A stretch of DNA of 64,000 nt from Arcuatula senhousia (Eukaryota > Mollusca > Bivalvia > Mytilida > Mytilidae): NCBI GenBank assembly GCA_963971305.1, contig OZ020307.1:51705702-51769701 (forward strand), read 5' to 3'. This document shows positions 61,383 to 64,000 of the stretch, in pieces. Both the position numbers and the translations under genes were made by a program. Within the stretch, counting starts at the first letter, position 1. The number at the start of each line of letters is the position of its first letter. Below the pieces are notes generated by a model. It ran no database searches and was not told the DNA's origin. It worked only from the letters and a program-made list of their open reading frames with translations.

Positions 61383-61799
61383 ATGCAATTCATTAGAGGA
61401 AATATTCACCAAGTTTTAGTCAATTGTCGCGGCCAAGGTATGCAATGCACCTTCGTGGCCTTGGTATCGTTGCTTGCTTTATATAGTTTGCATTACCCGG
61501 ACGCACATCACTGGTCAGACAGCACAATAGACAACATAGTTATTGAAGGCAGTTATATGTATGATAGATTAGGCCCTACGATACCTCGTTATGTTGCCCA
61601 CAATGAGTTACCTTACGATATTTCAATTTGGGGTAGAAATTTTCATGTCAATGTGTATCATGACCTATTTTATGGTGTGATTGGCAATCCAGGCCAGATG
61701 GAATCCCTTTCAGTTGATTTGCCAACAGCAATAGCCCTTTTCAAAAAGTCACCCGGAATTCCGATTCCGATTTTTTTGTTTTCATTTTTGCAAGAGTAA
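61383..61799 (+). pseudogene. Mobile-element cysteine peptidase-like ORF, N-terminal part
   Basis: 139 codons including the stop. It begins at a Met and has RGQGMQCTFVALVSLLALYS, a Gln-Cys-Thr nucleophile-like site followed by a helix, then WSDSTIDNIVIEGSYMYDRL and ELPYDISIWG. This layout is like the OTU/UL36-type peptidase domains found at the N-terminus of Helitron-like and Pif1-linked ORFs in invertebrates (recalled family pattern, not searched). The frame ends after PIPIFLFSFLQE, before the expected Asp-His part, which appears at 62138 in another frame. So the copy is probably broken, or has an intron (CTCAG at 62079-62083 could be an acceptor). Confidence 0.55.
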
Positions 61800-62137
61800 T
61801 TTCCCTTTGTGGGTCGGCCTCATGGTGTAAACAACGTTGAGCTAAGGGAAAACATCAATTTATCCCTATCCGATTTAGGCGTATTTTCCCATTCCCGGTT
61901 TAAATAAACTGGTTTGGAGTGAAGTCTTGGATGTTAACGTATGTTTTAGTAATTTTAGACTTTGGCAATCAGATTTAAAATGTTTTAACAAGTTGACGAA
62001 TTTAGTTAATTTCAACAGATTTTCAACGGAGAGGCCTACCCGGAAGTCGTTAACCTGTAGTGCATAAGTAAAATATTTCTCAGGTCTGCACGTCCGGAAA
62101 ATACTTTCTAAAAAGGACTATACACAATGCATTTGTC

Positions 62138-63350
62138 ATGTCTGAAAGTCACTTATTTACATCTGATGGTTTAACTATAAGCATATTTGTATCCAATGAA
62201 ATGTATTATCTTTTTGATTCCCATGCCAGAAATTCATCTGGTCTGCCACATGCAGGAGGTACAGCCATTTTACTTGCATTCCCTGACCAATCTTCCCTCA
62301 TATCTTTTCTTCATTTGAATTATTTTGGTAGACAATTTAATTTATCTCCAGTCATTTTTGATGTTGGCATTGAATTCTGGCAATACAGAAAGAGAACAAC
62401 CAAATCAATTTATATCTCAATTTAATAGAATTGATAGCAATACAACAGCAGGTGTAAAAGCAAGCCATAATAATATGCCCTTGAATAATCCTACCACAAG
62501 TAATGTGTACATGTATGGCCAAGAAAATGATCAATTGGGTGACACAATTTCTTTTGACGTAACCAATCATAATCAACATGCATATATAGACCAACAAAAT
62601 TGTACTTATTGCCCAGTATATAATGTGACTCATGACTGCATGAAGAAGATATTGTTTGTTGTTGATCCAAATTTTGAGTTTGAGTCCCCCCCTGATGAAA
62701 ATGAAAATTCAGAAGAGACGGTAAAGTTTGAAGCTAACAATCATGATAAAGTTCAAAATCATTCCCACTTGCTTGACCATTCTTATGTAAGAAATGTAAA
62801 CTTTCAGAAAGAAACAATTTCATATCAATACACGACTTGTAGAAATGACATCCCTGGATGTAAACCTGATTTGACAAGTCAGTTGTCTCAATCATCTGTA
62901 GCCAACATGAGCATGGTCAAAGAATCTAACCAGATTTATTCTGATCATAGTTATTGTTCTCATGAAAATTTTGATATTGTCAATTTAGAAGGTGGTAGTG
63001 ATTTTGACAATATTACAAGTACATGTAATAAATCTGCATTACCAAGTTCAAGAATTGAAACTTCATGTATTGATGAACCACGATTGAATTTGCACACAAG
63101 TGACAAAGGTTCTTTTTCATGTTTATCAAAGAAATATCAAGATTTTATTGAAAGTATACCTTCTTACTTTTGTAAATGTTGTGAACGCATTATGCACAGA
63201 GATCAGTTGTTTCCATTAAACCATAATTTCAGTTTTCTTCACTTAAAAGCTAAAGATTTGCTTTGCCAAACATGTAAACAATCTGTTTCGAGAAAAAAAA
63301 TACCTACTTTAGCAATTTCAGAGCAACGAATAAAGCTGGTGACCCCATAA
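62138..63350 (+). pseudogene. Mobile-element ORF, peptidase C-terminal part and CxxC region (frameshifted)
   Basis: Frame 62138-62425 gives YYLFDSHARNSSGLPHAGGT then AILLAFPDQSS, where DSHAR looks like the Asp-His pair of the same peptidase core. The frame moves by one base around 62370-62420 into 62325-63350, a 341-codon Asn/Ser-rich segment (NNHDKVQNHSHLLDHSYV) ending in two zinc-like knuckles: SYFCKCCERI and LLCQTCKQSVSRKKIPTLAI. That C-terminal pattern (CxxC ... CxxC ... KIP) resembles the region before the helicase part of Helitron-type proteins. The ORF stops right after, so no Rep or helicase part is left. Confidence 0.5.
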
Positions 63351-64000
63351 TATTTTTTGATAATTTTAATAAAATATTATCATTGAAACTTCATACAAAG
63401 TTTGAGCAAAATATCAATGTAGGATCTAAATAGTATGTTTGGTTTTTAATCAACAGCTTTCTACTAAAATGTCCACTCAAAAGTTAACGCAGCGTCCACT
63501 TTCATGTGCACTTGAAAATTAACATGTGTCAGCTGAGTTAACACATCTAGCGGGCTGACGCATAAAAAGTTAACTTTAAGTTAACTTCAAGTCCATTCTA
63601 TGTTATGCTTGGTCTGCACCCAACTGTAGCAATATTACATATTAGGAGTAAATGCACAAGTCCCAATTTATTTGTTCCAAACAATTTAAAGCTTGACGCT
63701 AAAGGTATAATACCACTAATTCAGAGTTCCATTACTTTCTATGTTAAATTTTACATTTTCAAAACGCTGTCAAATTTTTGTCTGAAGTTCAAACATAATA
63801 AAATTGGTCTTATTTTGAAGGAAAATGATGTTGTTCATTCCACTAAAATCCTCAGTATACCTTACATTGCATATCGGAAGTAACTGGTTTCCGGTTTAAA
63901 CCAAACTGGAGGTCTGGTACCTTCAGTCATATTTCTGAATAGAATGTGACCCCAAAGTAAAAGTACTCTAAAAATAATTGTTTTATATAAATGTTTTGAA
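63351..64000. other. Sequence 3' of the mobile-element remnant
   Basis: AT-rich, with GTTAAC-rich text at 63480-63600 (AAGTTAACTTTAAGTTAACTT is palindromic). A 92-codon open frame (63605-63883) has no domain that I recognise. No helicase or Rep motif seen. Confidence 0.45.

Noticed and set aside
61085..61393. 102-codon minus-strand frame starting MNCILPVYLFIYSS as signal peptide exon
   Set aside because: Its hydrophobic start is short, no GT donor follows in the needed phase near the start, and it lies antisense over the mobile-element border.
62352..62633. 93-codon minus-strand frame rich in cysteines and isoleucines
   Set aside because: It is antisense to the longer plus-strand element ORF and has no recognisable domain.

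Overview
The window looks like the nuclear genome of an invertebrate animal, most likely a bivalve mollusc. The reasons are AT-rich sequence, short exons with GT-AG borders in long introns, and many short dispersed repeats ending in GGACAGACGG-type tracts followed by a GGGGTATAA-like tail. The species cannot be named from the sequence.

Main gene (7632-59371, minus strand). One large modular receptor-like gene fills most of the window. I could chain 36 coding exons in a single open reading frame of 1624 codons plus a stop; only the first exon(s) with start codon and signal peptide are missing. Order from N to C: Ig1; linker-DB1-FN3; linker-DB2-FN3; linker-DB3-FN3; PAN/Apple-DB4-FN3; Ig2-Ig3; linker-DB5-FN3; FN3; stalk; one transmembrane helix; a 69-residue cytoplasmic tail. 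The mix of Ig, fibronectin III and DB (nematode-type cysteine-rich) modules resembles the C. elegans 'Ig-like and fibronectin type-III domain-containing' (igdb) proteins. Every module is bordered by phase-1 introns, each FN3 is cut by a phase-0 intron and each DB by a phase-1 intron, so the cassette linker-DB-FN3 has been multiplied by exon duplication and shuffling.

Repeats seeded on splice junctions. The most striking feature is that several introns of this gene are filled by tandem arrays whose unit is a copy of the adjacent exon-intron junction. The biggest is a 41-bp unit repeated about 186 times (20641-28338), in which every copy holds the last ~29 nt of an FN3 exon plus its 5' splice site. 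Similar arrays lie at 31364-32126 and 15781-15948 (5' splice sites) and at 44079-44810 and 48802-49553 (3' splice sites). Remote copies of a 3'-splice-site junction lie at 53494-53735, and an intronic array including the donor core lies at 29150-30031.

Flanks. Left (1-7631): a 36/37-bp satellite broken by insertions, a TIR element of about 0.88 kb, and gene-free AT-rich sequence downstream of the gene. Right (59372-64000): intron or upstream sequence with dispersed repeats, then a plus-strand remnant (61383-63350) of a mobile-element protein. It has a Cys...Asp-His type cysteine-peptidase core and a CxxC-rich segment like those I associate with Helitron-type ORFs. Many MITE-like foldback elements and one tRNA-derived SINE are scattered in the introns.
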